Below, one piece after another: positions 18,516 to 27,763 of a stretch of DNA of 64,000 bases; the stretch's first letter is position 1, and each line of letters starts with the position of its first letter. The stretch comes from a bacterium. Its GTDB lineage: Bacteria; Oederibacteriota; JAAXVQ01; JAUVAV01. The notes under the pieces were generated by a model. It worked only from the letters and a program-made list of their open reading frames with translations, ran no database searches and was not told the origin of the DNA. The stretch lies in NCBI GenBank assembly GCA_021108215.1, contig JAIORK010000049.1, positions 206,489 to 270,488 of the forward strand, written 5' to 3'. The translations under genes and the position numbers were made by a program.

Positions 18516-19895
18516 CTAAAACGCGGCGCTTTGATACTCCATGATTTGAACCTTGGCACCATCTTTTAATTCTTCCATCCCTTCAACAACCACCAATTCC
18601 CCTTCATTGAGTCCCTCGGTAATCTGAACATTATCAGTGGTCACATAACCCAATTTGACGGTTTTGAATTCAGCTTTATTATTTTGGTTCACCGCAAACA
18701 CATGATAAGCGCCCTTGACTTTCTTCAAAGCCGGACGCGGTATAATAATTGCATTTTTGGTTTCAAATATCTTAATCCGGACACGAACAAACATGCCCGG
18801 CAACAAAAGACGATACGGATTGGCAATTTGAACCTTAACATTGAGTGTTTTGCTCTTCCCCTTCACCATAGGAGCAACATTGGTCACTGTGCCGCCAAAA
18901 TCAAGATCAGGATAGGCATCAACACTAATTTTTACTGATTGACCCAGAACAACTTTGTTGATTTCCCTTTCCATAATTCCAACTTCTGCAAAAACATCAT
19001 CAATATCAAGAAATGTCCCGATTTTCATATTTGGATTTATTGCGCTGCCTATTTCAACATCCCGGCTCCCCAAAATTCCGTCCGAAGGGGCAATAATTGC
19101 GGTCTTACCCAATTCTGTTTCAGCCAATTCAACATTAATCCGTGCTTCTTCAAGTTTAGAGGGAATAATGGCGCCCAAATCATAAAGAGATTGCGCATTG
19201 GAATAATTCACCTTGGCTTGTTCATATTTCAGCAATTGCTCCTGCGGATCCAACTGAGAAATAATCTGGCCTGCCTTGATTTCATCTCCTTCACGAAAAT
19301 AATAAGCTGATACGTTTCCAGCAAGCTGAAAGCCGAGATTGACTTGAGCAAACCCTTTAATATTTCCCATGGCTAAAATAGAGTCCGAAAAATCGGTTTT
19401 GCTTATTTTTAAAACATTAACACGTGTTCCAACATCCGCAACTGCAACACCTGTGGTTTCAGCCGCCTGTTTTTTCTCCTTGAACAGAAGTTTGGAAACT
19501 CCCCATGCCAAAAACATCCCCACAACAACAATACTGATGATGGCAACCAGTTTATGTTCCTTAAACCAGCCAACCAAACCGGAAACATTCCCTTCTTGCT
19601 GTTCGCGAATGGCCTCAACCTGTCCTTTGACATCCACTTTTTTAAATTGCGTGGCCAGGCGGGAAAAACGAGTGGCAGCCTTTTTCTTATCCGGCTCAGC
19701 TGTTTTTGCCGCATCGGATTTTATTTCCTCGGCCGTCTTTTCCTCTTTAGAACCACCCATTTCCTGTTTCTTAATCTGATCATATGTCAGATTATAAGAA
19801 GATACTAATTTTGATTCTTTCCGCTCCTCATCCGGAGATTTTTTATCCGGATCTTTATCCTCGTCTTTTTTACCTTTACCAAACAATGGGCTCAT
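18516..19895 (-). CDS. RND periplasmic adaptor (HlyD/AcrA family) with long cytoplasmic head
   Basis: Membrane-fusion protein linking permease and channel. The family core occupies about residues 160-459: two lipoyl halves (NLGFQLAGNVSAYYFREGDEIKAGQ and TAIIAPSDGILGSRDVEIGS) around a short helical hairpin, then beta-barrel and membrane-proximal domains (LLPGMFVRVRIKIF). It has no lipoprotein signal. About 110 charged, Lys/Glu-rich residues precede one transmembrane helix (LVAIISIVVVGMFLAWGV), so the head should be cytoplasmic. That extension is unusual for the family. ATG at 19895 with GGAGGG. First gene of the efflux operon. Confidence 0.88.
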   Translation of the reverse strand: MSPLFGKGKKDEDKDPDKKSPDEERKESKLVSSYNLTYDQIKKQEMGGSKEEKTAEEIKSDAAKTAEPDKKKAATRFSRLATQFKKVDVKGQVEAIREQQEGNVSGLVGWFKEHKLVAIISIVVVGMFLAWGVSKLLFKEKKQAAETTGVAVADVGTRVNVLKISKTDFSDSILAMGNIKGFAQVNLGFQLAGNVSAYYFREGDEIKAGQIISQLDPQEQLLKYEQAKVNYSNAQSLYDLGAIIPSKLEEARINVELAETELGKTAIIAPSDGILGSRDVEIGSAINPNMKIGTFLDIDDVFAEVGIMEREINKVVLGQSVKISVDAYPDLDFGGTVTNVAPMVKGKSKTLNVKVQIANPYRLLLPGMFVRVRIKIFETKNAIIIPRPALKKVKGAYHVFAVNQNNKAEFKTVKLGYVTTDNVQITEGLNEGELVVVEGMEELKDGAKVQIMEYQSAAF

Positions 19896-19931
19896 TACAC
19901 CCTCCAGAATTCAATTTCCCCGCTCGCTTGT

Positions 19932-19978
19932 CCGGCGGACTTGCCCAGCTTGCCCCGCGTATGCGGGGCAAATGCCGG
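19932..19978 (-). repeat. Nested palindrome, dispersed family copy
   Basis: Outer arms CCGGC/GCCGG enclose an inner stem TTGCCCCGC/GCGGGGCAA. On the minus strand the core CCGCATACGCGGGGCA is 15/16 identical to the copies at 29482 and 29600. It lies in the gap before the adaptor gene. Confidence 0.65.
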
Positions 19979-20123
19979 TGCCGAATCAGCACAGGGATTT
20001 GGCTATAATCTATAAAAACGCATTATGCCGCTCCCGCTTCATTCCCGTGATATTATCCAGGAAAAACCCGGACTAAAGCGACTAAGCGATCAAATACTTT
20101 ACAGCTCATCTTTTTGTACATAA

Positions 20124-22010
20124 TCAATTTCCTGATTTAATCAAACGTATGCGCACCCTGCGATTTTTTGCACGTTTTTTCTTATTACTATTGCTGACAA
20201 CAGGATTTTTATCACCAAAGCCTTTAACCGAAATTTTATTACTGGGAATACTTTTTATTTGTACCAAATATTTCTTAACTGCCTTGGCCCGTTTCAAAGA
20301 CAAGGCTTTGCTGCTTTTTTCATCTGATGATGTATACCCATGTACCAATACCGTCCGTTGTGGATAGCGATCAAAAGATAGTGCAATTTTATCCAGAGCA
20401 AATAAATAACGATCATTTAGTTTACTACTGTTACGCGTGAAATAGACGGTAGTTTTCGTGACCAACCTCGCGGACTTTTTCTCCCCGCCGCGCACCTCTT
20501 TCTTGGCTGCCGCTTCGACATCATCCATCGCTTTATTTTTCATTTCCGTTTCACGACGCGCTTGTCGAATCACATCTTCCTTTGAACGGCGAACATATTT
20601 CGTGCGCGTACGGCTGCTGCCTTGTCGATCTTTTCCACGCGCAATTTTTGCAATTAACGCGCTATCAATCATCTTCGATTTTTTCAAAACCTGGCTGCCG
20701 ACACTCCGTTTGGATTTCCCAACTTTAATATTGGCACCCAGTGTCTTTGATTCCTTCGCAACTTCCTGATCTTCCGGTTTTTTTGCCTCCACGGTCGTCA
20801 TGGAACGCTTGGCATCCTTGGATTTTTGAATCACGACCTTACCTTCCATGGACCGCTTGGATTTCATCATTTTTTTCGCCCGTTCATTCAGCGAACGCTC
20901 GGAAGCTGTTAACTTTTTCTTCACAATGCGTTTACGCTTCGATGCTGTTTTATCTTTAAGCATTTCACCCCAGGAAAATTTCAAAGAAATCCTATGCGTA
21001 TCCCCTAAATCGCCAAACGGCATATACACATAATCCAACCCCAGTGATGAATATCGTACCCCGGCACCAAAAGAGAATCCCGGTGCTGCGGTGGAATCAT
21101 ACCCGGTACGAAAACCGGCACGCACAGCCACATCCAGCGTTTGATTGGGTGCGCTGCGAATACCGGTATGAATCCAGTATTCAGCCCCCGCATTGATCGA
21201 CATCATGGCTTCCACAGTTTGATAGTTAAAATCAAGTGCTGCAGATAGATCATCATCCAAAAGTTTGTAGGCCAAACCGATACCTGCAGAAAGCGGGAGT
21301 GGATCGTTTTGATAAAAAAACTTGACCGGTGTTCCCAGATTTTTTACGGAAATCCCGATCGTACTGGGAATGAAATAGGCAGCTGGATTTTCTTTGGCGA
21401 GATTGCGATACCAGCGGGTTTGTGAAAGCAAAAACTGATTGCCGATATCCAGTCCGAAACTAAATGATTGATTATCATCTATGCTTTCACTGATGATCTT
21501 CACACCCACACCAATCTTATGCTCGCGCAGCCCTAAATTACCCGCCCAGGCAAAATTCATAAGCAAATCCGACGCCCCAAAGGTGCCTCCGCTATTAAGT
21601 TCGTCATAATCCCCGGATGCCGACTCCACTGTTTTGGGTATCTCCCCTAAATAAAGAAACCCCACACTGATTCCAACTGCACCAATATAATCATACTTAT
21701 CAGCGTATGAAATATATTCATAACGAATATCTTCAAACCATTCCAAGTGAGTCAATCCAATACCGCTCCGTTTCAATTGCATGAGTCCGGCAGGGTTCCA
21801 ATAGGTCGCATCAACATCATCCACCACTGCTATATACGCGCTTCCCATGGCTTCAGCTCTGGAGGATGTCCCGATTTTTAAAAACGGTGCACCGGAAGTT
21901 CCTTCCCCTTCCGCCCAGACTTGTGACAATCCCAAAAGCAACATCATTACCATGCCCAAGGACAGAAGCAGTCCTTTTTTCAGAATTCCCCTTTTCGTCT
22001 CAGTCATCAT
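20124..22010 (-). CDS. PorV/PorQ-family outer-membrane barrel fused to OmpA-type peptidoglycan-binding domain
   Basis: Signal peptide (KKGLLLSLGMVMMLLLGLSQVWA), then a PorV/PorQ-family barrel to about residue 345 with the hallmark GTSGAPFLKIG ... AEAMGSAY ... YWNPAGL. A very basic linker of about 180 residues follows, with repeated Lys-Arg-Ser motifs (KMMKSKRSMEGK, KDAKRSM, VGKSKRSVGS). A C-terminal OmpA domain (TVYFTRNSSKLN, VLVHGYTSSDEKS, VKGFGDKNPVVSN) should bind peptidoglycan. The ATG at 22010 is preferred over 22034 because GGGAGG lies just upstream. PorV is a type IX secretion component in Bacteroidota; the role of such proteins elsewhere is open. The fusion ties a barrel to the cell wall. 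Confidence 0.85.
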   Translation of the reverse strand: MMTETKRGILKKGLLLSLGMVMMLLLGLSQVWAEGEGTSGAPFLKIGTSSRAEAMGSAYIAVVDDVDATYWNPAGLMQLKRSGIGLTHLEWFEDIRYEYISYADKYDYIGAVGISVGFLYLGEIPKTVESASGDYDELNSGGTFGASDLLMNFAWAGNLGLREHKIGVGVKIISESIDDNQSFSFGLDIGNQFLLSQTRWYRNLAKENPAAYFIPSTIGISVKNLGTPVKFFYQNDPLPLSAGIGLAYKLLDDDLSAALDFNYQTVEAMMSINAGAEYWIHTGIRSAPNQTLDVAVRAGFRTGYDSTAAPGFSFGAGVRYSSLGLDYVYMPFGDLGDTHRISLKFSWGEMLKDKTASKRKRIVKKKLTASERSLNERAKKMMKSKRSMEGKVVIQKSKDAKRSMTTVEAKKPEDQEVAKESKTLGANIKVGKSKRSVGSQVLKKSKMIDSALIAKIARGKDRQGSSRTRTKYVRRSKEDVIRQARRETEMKNKAMDDVEAAAKKEVRGGEKKSARLVTKTTVYFTRNSSKLNDRYLFALDKIALSFDRYPQRTVLVHGYTSSDEKSSKALSLKRAKAVKKYLVQIKSIPSNKISVKGFGDKNPVVSNSNKKKRAKNRRVRIRLIKSGN

Positions 22011-22211
22011 CTTTTCCTCCCTCTCGGAACACACTTAAAATTAACAAAAATTCGTAAGTTTTCCAGTTTTCCATTCTTCATTGTCGTTATTATCACCCAA
22101 TCCGTTGTCTCAATCCGATGCGCCCCAGATTCATCCAATCCCGCGATAACGGTTGATTTCCCGAGCGCTGCTATTAAACTTTTACACCTTTTTCCAAACA
22201 AACTCTATCTA

Positions 22212-23159
22212 TCAAAATTTGCTAATATCATTTGATAAGGGTCCGTAATGCAGAATCAGGCTTAAGCGGTGGACACCACCTAAATCAGCATATGGAACAT
22301 AGGCATAATCCAGTTGTAAATCCGCCCACTTAATGCTCGCGCCCGCTGTCAGCCGCTGAATGACATTATCTGATTGAAGATCATTTCCGCCTAATTGCTG
22401 CCGATAGCCAATGCGTGCTGAAAACGTTTTAACGTACCAGTATTCAACCCCTAATTGCAGATTGAGCTTATTATCCAGGGGTTGGTTTATTTCCAAGGCA
22501 GCATTTAACCCATGTTCTTTTTCCTCACCATAGGTTTCTTTAAATGCAAAACCACCTCGGATATTGAGTGGCAAAGAATCACTTTTAATATCCGGACCTA
22601 AATTTTGGATTGACAAACCTACTACCAGTTTGTTTTCCATAAAATTAACCAGCATTCCCAAATCTGCCGCCTCACCGGTTAATTGTTCCGTCCCCAGCTG
22701 ACTCAACACAAATTTCAAGTTAATACCTACGGAAAAATTAGAAATTTGCAATCCGTACCCTATAATGCCTGCGAAATCATATACTTGCAGGGGCTTTTCA
22801 TCGCTTAAGTCATTATCAATATCCGGCATGTGACGATACCACAACTGGAGTCCGGCTCCATAGGTATCACCTAAATTTTGTGCAAATGTAAAAATTTCAT
22901 ATTCCACATCATCAAACCAAAAAACATGTTCAAAACCCGCATCGAAATAATCAGGTTGTAAGGTTGATAATCCGGCAGGATTCCATTCAATACAATTGAT
23001 ATCATCTGCCAAGGCGACAAATGCGCCTCCCATGCCGTTCGGCCGGGCTCCCTGACCAATCTTTAAAAAATTGGCAGCAGATGTTCCGACTCCGCGGGCA
23101 AATGAATAGCCAACCGGCATCAGCAACATGCATAAAAGCAGAATGAAAATCTTGCGCAT
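22212..23159 (-). CDS. PorV/PorQ-family outer-membrane protein
   Basis: 315 residues: signal peptide (MRKIFILLLCMLLMPVGYSFA), then GTSAANFLKIGQGAR, GMGGAFVALADD and EWNPAGLSTL, the same family signature as the neighbouring OmpA-fused gene. The rest is alternating amphipathic strand pattern ending in LDYAYVPYADLGGVHRLSLILHYG. ATG with AAAGGAG. It stands between the OmpA fusion and the secreted Kelch protein on the same strand, 39 nt from the latter. That suggests a role in exporting or anchoring that protein (inference). Confidence 0.85.
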   Translation of the reverse strand: MRKIFILLLCMLLMPVGYSFARGVGTSAANFLKIGQGARPNGMGGAFVALADDINCIEWNPAGLSTLQPDYFDAGFEHVFWFDDVEYEIFTFAQNLGDTYGAGLQLWYRHMPDIDNDLSDEKPLQVYDFAGIIGYGLQISNFSVGINLKFVLSQLGTEQLTGEAADLGMLVNFMENKLVVGLSIQNLGPDIKSDSLPLNIRGGFAFKETYGEEKEHGLNAALEINQPLDNKLNLQLGVEYWYVKTFSARIGYRQQLGGNDLQSDNVIQRLTAGASIKWADLQLDYAYVPYADLGGVHRLSLILHYGPLSNDISKF

Positions 23160-23198
23160 AAGTATCTCCTTTATTATTAATACACGCCATAAACGCGT

Positions 23199-26100
23199 TT
23201 ACTGTTTAAATACAACTACTTTTCTTGTTTTATGGGTATTACCCGAATTATACTGAATAATATAAACACCATTTGCTACAATTTCACTATTTTCATTGGT
23301 ACCATCCCAAATCCATGACCCGGTTGCAGGTAAATTAACCCCGGCCGGGATATCAATATCCTGTCTTTTGATCAATTCCCCTTCGAGGTTGTAAACTCGA
23401 ATAATTATGTTAGCCACTGAATGATCCCGGGTTTTATAGGTAATCAATAATTGATCAATTTGGGGATCAAATTTATTGTGATTAATTTGAAAACTATCAT
23501 TACCAATTCGCTTGGATTCCGCATAATCAACATACACCCGGTTAATTGAAGGTGAGCGGGCAATACCGGTACGATCATTGGTTCTGGTTTCATAAAAAAC
23601 CTTGTAATGAATATAGCGTGCAAACTGCTGAACCGTAAAAGGCCCAATCGCTTGGGGTATTGTCCAGTCAGACCAGCATCCTTTTTCAATCGCATACCGG
23701 CATTTCATATCCATAATTTCCATATTTTCATTGCCATCCCAACCGACCATCTCAATAAGTTGGTCACGGTCAAGATCAATAAACCGCTCATAGGTTCCCT
23801 GCCAGGCATAGACAATATCCTGATCCTGGAACATATCAATAATACTGGTCATATACGCGCTCGATGTGTGCGGATCCACCATATTGTAGCGTCCGCCTAA
23901 GACGTATAAAAATCCATTGTCCCCGACTGAGGAATGCCCGGCGACCGCATATTCTAATGTTGTATTAGAAAGCGCCCATGACCCGGGGTTGGGAAACGCG
24001 GGAATTCGACCTGTGGTTGGATCAAGTGTGCAATAGTAGACAGTGTTTCGCAAAGTCCCACTATTATTAACACCCCCGATAACATAGAATTTACCATTCA
24101 TAAAGACCACTTGATGTTCTGCCAAAGCTTCCGGCAAGGGGGATAATGTCATTTCTTCCCAATCATTTAACGTAGCATCTGAATTAATTTGCGCATAAAA
24201 TATCTGGTCTTGCGGCACACCGGCAGCATCACGGCCGCCAAAGAGATAAACTCTGTTATACGCCACGCAGGCTGCCATATCATAGCGAGAACTGATACTT
24301 GGGGCTGCCGAGGGCGGATTACTCAAAGGCGCTGTTTCCGTCCATCCTCCGGCACCTCCGACTTCATTGATCGTACCACCGGGATTGGGCCGGCAAAACC
24401 ACACCCGGTCTTCAAAAACCGGGGTGCTTTCTCCTGCAGGCTCACCCGCTGCATTCCAGCCGTTGTTTTGACGCGAGATCCCCCCCATAACATAAATATT
24501 GCCATTATGCGCCACTGTCGTATGTCGAATAAGCGGTTGATAAATCGGCAATGCCGTGTTGGATGTATAACCGCTGGCACCACCTGCCTCCCAGGCAGGA
24601 TCATAAATGGGTAAAGAGGCCGTAAATTCAAATGATCCAACACCACTACTGGCACTTCCCTGGCCAACCTCTTCATACATAACGACTGTCCTACCCGCTT
24701 GAGTGGGCCGTCCTAAACTGTCACCGACTCCCGCCGCTGTTACTGAACGAGATGCCGCACCAGCCCAAATCCAGGCGTTCATAGAATTGGCGCCACCCAC
24801 AACATAGATTGCGCCATTGGCAATTGTTGAAGCGTGTAAAATCGAGGCCATAGGTATAGACCCGCCGGTATCCGGTGCCGCCCATGTCTGTAGCGAACCA
24901 TTGGTATCCACTTCAGAATTATAGACCGTTGAATAGGCGGATGGTTGAGTATCAGTTGTATAATGAATGCCACCGGCATAAGCGGAAAATGTATTGGGTC
25001 CGCCACCGATAACAAAAACCATGGGTGAACTGCTTGAGGTCCCTACATCATCACCTGGAAGCGGAACGCGCAGCACACCTGAATGCCCTCCCCAGGTATC
25101 ATAAATATTGCCGCCATAAGCCGATCTAAACAGCGGAGTCGTCGGAACCCAACGGGAAATATTGGTCTTGGGCGTTGCCAATGTGGATGTATAGACCATA
25201 TTTTGAATACCTGTACTGTTATAGCCGCCTATTAAAAACAAATGTCCATTAAAAGAAACCAGATTGTGGTTATAAACCTCAATCGGCAAATCCGTTGAAC
25301 GGCTCCAGGTATCACGCGCTCCGGGACCGGGAATAAGCCCATTGGGAGGCTCAAGCCGCGCGTAAAAAACATCTGCCCTGGCATTGCCGGATGTCTGACC
25401 ACCGGCAACCCATATTTTCCCGGCAGAAATCGTTGCAGAAGCGGCATACATCGGTTCCGGCAAGCTGGTGGTTTGCGTCCAGCCGGCTATATCACCTGTG
25501 GTAATGTCAATCGCACCCACATAAACATCTGCAGTCGTATCTAAGGGTTCACCTGTTGTCGACCCGCCCAAAACATAAATATTCCCATTCGAAATCGTTG
25601 CACAATGCCCGGAAATATTAATCGGCAGCGGTGCCGTAGTTGTCCGCCATGACCAAATATCACCACTTGGCTGGACATCCGCATAATAAACCGTATTCTG
25701 AGCAATATTTGATCCGTCCTGACCGCCAATAACATAAATTCTACCCTCAAAATAGGCTGACTTGGCCCTAAAGATAGCTTGCGGCAAGGATGCCACAGCG
25801 GTCCATGTATTGGACTTGTAGTGAGCTTTGATCGTCCCATCATGGCCAAGAATACGGGCCCAGTAAACTGCTGATAAAGTGGTATCCGCTGTGGACCTTC
25901 CACCAATAATATAGTAACGGCCATTCACTACTGTCGATGTGTGCCCATAGGTCGGCTGCGGAAGCACCGAAGTATCATCAGCTTCCTTCCACTCATCGAC
26001 CGACCCGTCACTAAAAACTGTTCCATACCAAATTTTATTAAGCGAATTTGCTACAGTAGGACCGCCAAAAGAAGTGCTGTCGTCACTGCCATAACCACCA

Positions 26101-26423
26101 CTCAAATAAATTTTTCCATTATAAGTCGTTGCCGAGGAAAGATAGAGCGATGTATTGGACGGACCGCTTACCGTAGCCCAATTTCCCAACATCGCATAGG
26201 GCGCCAATTTCAGATCACCATCAAGATTTTGGCCAATCTGTATATTGTCATCTTTCCCAGCATAGAAATCTGTTGAGAGATTATCTACAAATTGCTTGGC
26301 TGATACATGACCCGGAGCCGACAGCAGACTCAAACAAAAGATCAAAAAAAACATTTTAACAGCGTAACCAAAAAGAGGGATAATGGACTTTTGCTCAATA
26401 GGACTAACCGACATTTTTTTCAT
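23199..26423 (-). CDS. Large secreted Kelch-repeat protein with C-terminal FlgD-like Ig domain
   Basis: 1,074 residues. Hydrophobic signal segment near residues 18-42 (GYAVKMFFLIFCLSLLSAPGHVSA). Most of the protein is Kelch repeats: at least a dozen motifs of the type GRYYIIGG, GRIYVIGGQ, GNIYVLGG, GHLFLIGGY, each followed by a spaced Trp, enough for two beta-propellers. The last 90 residues form a FlgD-like Ig fold (IIRVYNLEGELIKRQDI ... SWIWDGTNENSEIVANGVYIIQY) of the kind found at the C-terminus of surface-exported proteins. Probably an extracellular or surface adhesion/binding protein. ATG with AGGAGGGG. Confidence 0.85.
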   Translation of the reverse strand: MKKMSVSPIEQKSIIPLFGYAVKMFFLIFCLSLLSAPGHVSAKQFVDNLSTDFYAGKDDNIQIGQNLDGDLKLAPYAMLGNWATVSGPSNTSLYLSSATTYNGKIYLSGGYGSDDSTSFGGPTVANSLNKIWYGTVFSDGSVDEWKEADDTSVLPQPTYGHTSTVVNGRYYIIGGRSTADTTLSAVYWARILGHDGTIKAHYKSNTWTAVASLPQAIFRAKSAYFEGRIYVIGGQDGSNIAQNTVYYADVQPSGDIWSWRTTTAPLPINISGHCATISNGNIYVLGGSTTGEPLDTTADVYVGAIDITTGDIAGWTQTTSLPEPMYAASATISAGKIWVAGGQTSGNARADVFYARLEPPNGLIPGPGARDTWSRSTDLPIEVYNHNLVSFNGHLFLIGGYNSTGIQNMVYTSTLATPKTNISRWVPTTPLFRSAYGGNIYDTWGGHSGVLRVPLPGDDVGTSSSSPMVFVIGGGPNTFSAYAGGIHYTTDTQPSAYSTVYNSEVDTNGSLQTWAAPDTGGSIPMASILHASTIANGAIYVVGGANSMNAWIWAGAASRSVTAAGVGDSLGRPTQAGRTVVMYEEVGQGSASSGVGSFEFTASLPIYDPAWEAGGASGYTSNTALPIYQPLIRHTTVAHNGNIYVMGGISRQNNGWNAAGEPAGESTPVFEDRVWFCRPNPGGTINEVGGAGGWTETAPLSNPPSAAPSISSRYDMAACVAYNRVYLFGGRDAAGVPQDQIFYAQINSDATLNDWEEMTLSPLPEALAEHQVVFMNGKFYVIGGVNNSGTLRNTVYYCTLDPTTGRIPAFPNPGSWALSNTTLEYAVAGHSSVGDNGFLYVLGGRYNMVDPHTSSAYMTSIIDMFQDQDIVYAWQGTYERFIDLDRDQLIEMVGWDGNENMEIMDMKCRYAIEKGCWSDWTIPQAIGPFTVQQFARYIHYKVFYETRTNDRTGIARSPSINRVYVDYAESKRIGNDSFQINHNKFDPQIDQLLITYKTRDHSVANIIIRVYNLEGELIKRQDIDIPAGVNLPATGSWIWDGTNENSEIVANGVYIIQYNSGNTHKTRKVVVFKQ

Positions 26424-26459
26424 AAAAAAGAACCCCTCCTGAAATTGAGTATAATAAAA

Positions 26460-26738
26460 TTAGCGAATATCTCGTTTCGTTGACTGAACACTGCTTTCAA
26501 TTATTTGCAATCGTTGATCAACGGAAATAAACAAACGAATAATTTCAGCTGCCAGATATAAAATCAAAAAATAAATACCCCCAATAAAAAGAACCCCCAG
26601 ACTGGCTAATTTTCCGGATCCAGGGGTTTTACCAAATAAAATTATCAATGCGCCTGCCAATCCAAGACCACCTAAAATATAAGAAAGAACCTTAAGAACC
26701 GAGATAGAAATCCTGAGAAAAGAATATTGACTTTGCAA
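26460..26738 (-). CDS. Small two-pass membrane protein
   Basis: 92 residues with two hydrophobic helices (VLSYILGGLGLAGALIILFG and LGVLFIGGIYFLILYLAAEII) and a polar, possibly coiled C-terminus (DQRLQIIESSVQSTKRDIR). The start is a TTG with AGGAG at 6 nt spacing. It lies 36 nt upstream of the Kelch gene and directly downstream of a consensus promoter, so it is probably first in that operon. Family not recognised. Confidence 0.7.
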   Translation of the reverse strand: MQSQYSFLRISISVLKVLSYILGGLGLAGALIILFGKTPGSGKLASLGVLFIGGIYFLILYLAAEIIRLFISVDQRLQIIESSVQSTKRDIR

Positions 26739-26810
26739 GAGTGTCTCCTGTTTTTAGTATTAGATTTGTCAAGGCAATACTTAATGCCTATATCTTACAA
26801 AATATATATA

Positions 26811-26839
26811 AATATACCATTTTCACGCGCACGTGTCAA
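26811..26839 (-). promoter_or_regulatory. Strong sigma-70-type promoter for the Kelch/PorV operon
   Basis: TTGACA, 17-nt spacer, TATATT on the minus strand. Expected transcript start near 26804, giving a leader of about 65 nt to the TTG at 26738. The leader holds a small GGCA...TGCC inverted repeat. The spacer contains the palindromic CGTGCGCGTG, which could be a repressor site (speculative). Confidence 0.75.
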
Positions 26840-27012
26840 CATCCGTGAACATTTTACTACTTCTTTTTTAATGTATTGGCTGCTTCATCCCTGTTTTTAG
26901 AATAAAGCGGGAGAATAATAATGATCTTTTACAGATCATATTTCTACCAAACGGATAGATATTTGAAGAACGGGACTTCCATAGATCGCCGGATCAGAGC
27001 GGAAAAATTTGA

Positions 27013-27618
27013 TTATAGTCTAATAAATTCATGCAATAGAAATGCCAATAACAAAACAGTAATCACTGTTAAAATAAATTTTATGCTTCTCTTTAGCGCG
27101 GCAACTCTTTTCCATTTTATATTAAGCAGCAAAGGAATACTGAAAAATGCGTACCCCAAAAACACATAAGTGAAAAATACGACCCCTTGCATTCCCGGAT
27201 ATTTCCCCATGACCAAAAAGCATGCAATCCATAGGGGCGCAATTAAAATCACAGTTGAGAGCAAACCCATCAAAAACAGCGGTATACTTAAATGTCTGGG
27301 ATTGATGGTCTCTGCCAAGGGTAATTCAGGAGAATGATTTGTGAAAAAAAATAACAGCACAAACAGAAGTAAAATACAGGATACGGCAAACAGTAAACGC
27401 TGAATCAGAGAATTATCCAGTATGCTCCCCAGCCACCCACAAAAAAACCCCAACAGACAATATCCAACCCACCGGCCTGCCAGGTAATGTGCGATCCTTA
27501 CAAACGTAGGTCTAACTGCAAACAGTCCGTCAATATTCGGAAAAGTGAAACCAATTGCACGAGAATGTAAATACATGTATCCGGCAATTATCATCCCGAT
27601 GAGGAAACCCACCATCAT
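27013..27618 (-). CDS. Multi-pass membrane protein
   Basis: About 201 residues with six likely transmembrane helices: MVGFLIGMIIAGYMYL, WVGYCLLGFFCGWLG, LLFAVSCILLLFVLLFFF, LMGLLSTVILIAPLWIACFLV, VVFFTYVFLGYAFFSIPLLL, FILTVITVLLLAFLLH. The glycine-rich GYCLLGFFCGWLGS and the later Pro-containing helix recall the DsbD/TauE-like transporter fold, but I cannot assign it. A TTG is available at 27627. The ATG at 27618 has GAGGTG at 6 nt and is preferred. Alone between two gaps. Confidence 0.7.
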   Translation of the reverse strand: MMVGFLIGMIIAGYMYLHSRAIGFTFPNIDGLFAVRPTFVRIAHYLAGRWVGYCLLGFFCGWLGSILDNSLIQRLLFAVSCILLLFVLLFFFTNHSPELPLAETINPRHLSIPLFLMGLLSTVILIAPLWIACFLVMGKYPGMQGVVFFTYVFLGYAFFSIPLLLNIKWKRVAALKRSIKFILTVITVLLLAFLLHEFIRL

Positions 27619-27763
27619 GAACAACACCTCTTTGGATTAACCCTACATTCACTGCTCCAAAAACGGTTACTATTTTCAAGTTCAATTGCTCTGCATTGGG
27701 GCGTGATTATGCTGTCGGTTGCTGCTGCGCAATGACCCGATGAGCAAGCAAAATTCCACACTA

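Noticed and set aside
22007..22201. 64-codon minus-strand frame between the two PorV/PorQ genes
   Set aside because: No domain, no ribosome-binding site, and it overlaps the start of the better-supported OmpA-fusion gene.
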